Of a stretch of 64,000 nucleotides of DNA, positions 62,453 to 64,000 are shown one piece after another (the first letter of the stretch is position 1; each line of letters begins with the position of its first letter). Below the pieces are notes generated by a model. It made no database searches. It saw only the letters and a list, made by a program, of their open reading frames with translations, and was not told the DNA's origin. The stretch is from Gossypium raimondii (Eukaryota; Streptophyta; Magnoliopsida; Malvales; Malvaceae), in the NCBI RefSeq assembly GCF_025698545.1, contig NC_068565.1, positions 1,860,001 through 1,924,000 of the forward strand, written 5' to 3'. Made by a program: the position numbers and the translations under genes.

Positions 62453-64000
62453 AATTATTAAAAATTGACTTAACAAATTGAATATTATCAGAAAATTGTT
62501 GACCAAGTCCAAATGTCTTATAACTTAGAAAATGAACCTTAACAATCAACATTCAACATTCAATGTACACCCACCCGATGGACCTACTTGTATAATATTA
62601 TTCAAGGGATGTTATTAATTTAAGAGTAAATTATAAGAATAGTCATCCAACTATTTAGTTTGTTCTATTTAGTCACTTAATTATTAATTTATTTGTTTTA
62701 ATTATTAATCTTTTCAAAATTAAATATTTTAATTGATAGCTACAAATGTGCTTAAAATTTATATGCGTGTTTTAAATATACTCTGTGTTAGATCTTAGCT
62801 GACATTTAATACCTATCTTTATTGGCTAGATTGGCAGAAGGACTAGATTGATACGATTCTAATATTTTGAGGACTCAATTAAAATATTTTGAAGTTCAGG
62901 GACTAATTTAAAAGATGACTCGTTGTTGGCGCTTGGTGTAATTAATCCTTTAATATAAAAGGTGATTTAGAAATTTTTATTTGATATAATTATACATATA
63001 ACACTTCCCCATCCTAATCCTTAAATAACGATATTAATAGTATATTAATCAAAATTAAAATTTTATATAACATAAAATCAAATTTTAAGCCGAACCCTAA
63101 GTTGTGGTCCATTGGTCGAGTAATCGGGTATTTACTTTCTTTAGGAATTACTTAAGTTTAAATTGCAAAAGTGTTACCTATATAGTATGTGTCGGTAGTA
63201 ATTTACTCATGCTAAAAAACTCAAAATCTAAGCTTAATTATAAACCCTTTTTTTGAATAATCTCATTATATGTTATGGTCATATCTGTTATTTTTAACAC
63301 AATGCCTAGAATTACTCATAGCCCCTCCCTAACCCATAAGTAAAAGGAGAATGCGCTCCAGCGTACTCGAATTCACATTCTCCTGCATTGGCAATAATGC
63401 TCATGCGCTAATTTTAAGTACAATTGAAATAAAAAAAATGAAATTTAAAACTAAACCCAAATTTAAAAATTATGTTCTTTTTCTAGATATAGCAATAAAT
63501 AATTGTTAATGAAAGAAAATGACTGGTATATTACCCAAAATAGATTTTGGATTCTGTGTATTTTAATTAAATATGTTCATTAAAAAGAGACAAAAAAGAA
63601 AAAAAGTTAATTTAAGATAAGGCCGAATGATATGGATTCTATAGATTCTTATATTTGTTGGAATGTTAGGTGTAATAGGAATTTTTTAATTTTCATATTT
63701 AAATATATGATTTTCTTTTATATATTTATACATTCGTGTCATCGACAGACATATCTGGAAGAGAGGTAAAATTAGTGAAAAATTATGAAAAGAAGTCCTG
63801 TTTTTGAATGTTTCTTGATGTATAATGATGGGAGAACGTCTTTTCTTTGCTGATTAAGGTCTGGAAATAAATTAAACAAATATTAGAATAAAAACAACAA
63901 GAATCGAATGAAAAATTAAAGAAAAGAAAGAAGAAAGATGGAAGAAGATGAAGATGGCGGGTAGAAGTTTTAAGGAGCTTTAAAAACAAGATGAATCAAC

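Larger units (their letters stand above)
61086..64000. other. Gene-free right end of the window with small repeats
   Basis: Apart from the foldback element, two MITE copies and the AT microsatellite listed separately, this is AT-rich sequence with no supported gene. 62640-62960 holds phrases such as TTTAGTCACTTAATTATT and GACTCAATTAAAATA that recur in plant MITE or LTR debris. A purine-rich tract at 63900-63960 gives only low-complexity ORFs. Confidence 0.4.

Overview
This is a eukaryotic, plant nuclear window. It has intron-rich genes with GT-AG splicing, AT-rich intergenic DNA and nested plant transposons (MULE, hAT, CACTA, LTR retrotransposons). The best taxonomic clue is a complete plant cyclopropane fatty acid synthase gene of the two-domain type (FAD-dependent oxidase plus SAM methyltransferase). 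That protein is most like the cotton enzymes as I remember them, so I infer Gossypium or a close Malvales relative. I ran no search.

Layout. 1-4.7 kb: a decayed Mutator-like element with a broken transposase on +, a telomere-like TTAGGG-rich array, and a broken plant mobile domain (PMD) gene on -. 5.4-29.0 kb: a genic island of four genes whose reading frames I could assemble without a break: (i) a chloroplast-type aldo-keto reductase (+, 8 exons, 420 aa); (ii) a PH-RCC1-FYVE-BRX protein of the PRAF/RLD class (+, 9 exons, 1037 aa); (iii) ribosomal protein eL14 (-, 5 exons, 134 aa) with a TATA box and telo-box; (iv) cyclopropane fatty acid synthase (-, 24 exons, 873 aa). The introns carry several small MITE-like insertions. 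The four genes are functionally unrelated housekeeping or metabolic genes and form no pathway together.

30-64 kb: a transposon block with no host gene that I can support. In order it holds: a hAT-type non-autonomous element with an 8-bp target duplication (TSD); a 2.56-kb solo LTR with a 5-bp TSD; a second hAT-type element with an 8-bp TSD; a 2.7-kb solo LTR (+) and a 3.0-kb solo LTR (-) of one family; an 11.9-kb CACTA (En/Spm) element with near-perfect terminal inverted repeats, a 3-bp TSD, broken TNP2-like and Ptta/En/Spm-like genes and elaborate subterminal repeats; a second 2.6-kb solo LTR of the first family; and then small MITEs and AT microsatellites.

I see no prokaryote-type system, CRISPR array, rRNA or tRNA gene. 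The points most worth following are the architecture of the CACTA ends, the four solo LTRs within about 30 kb, a candidate intron shared by the two TGTTGACACC-type LTRs, the telomere-like array between the MULE transposase and the PMD gene, and a 24-bp in-frame duplication in the cyclopropane synthase linker.
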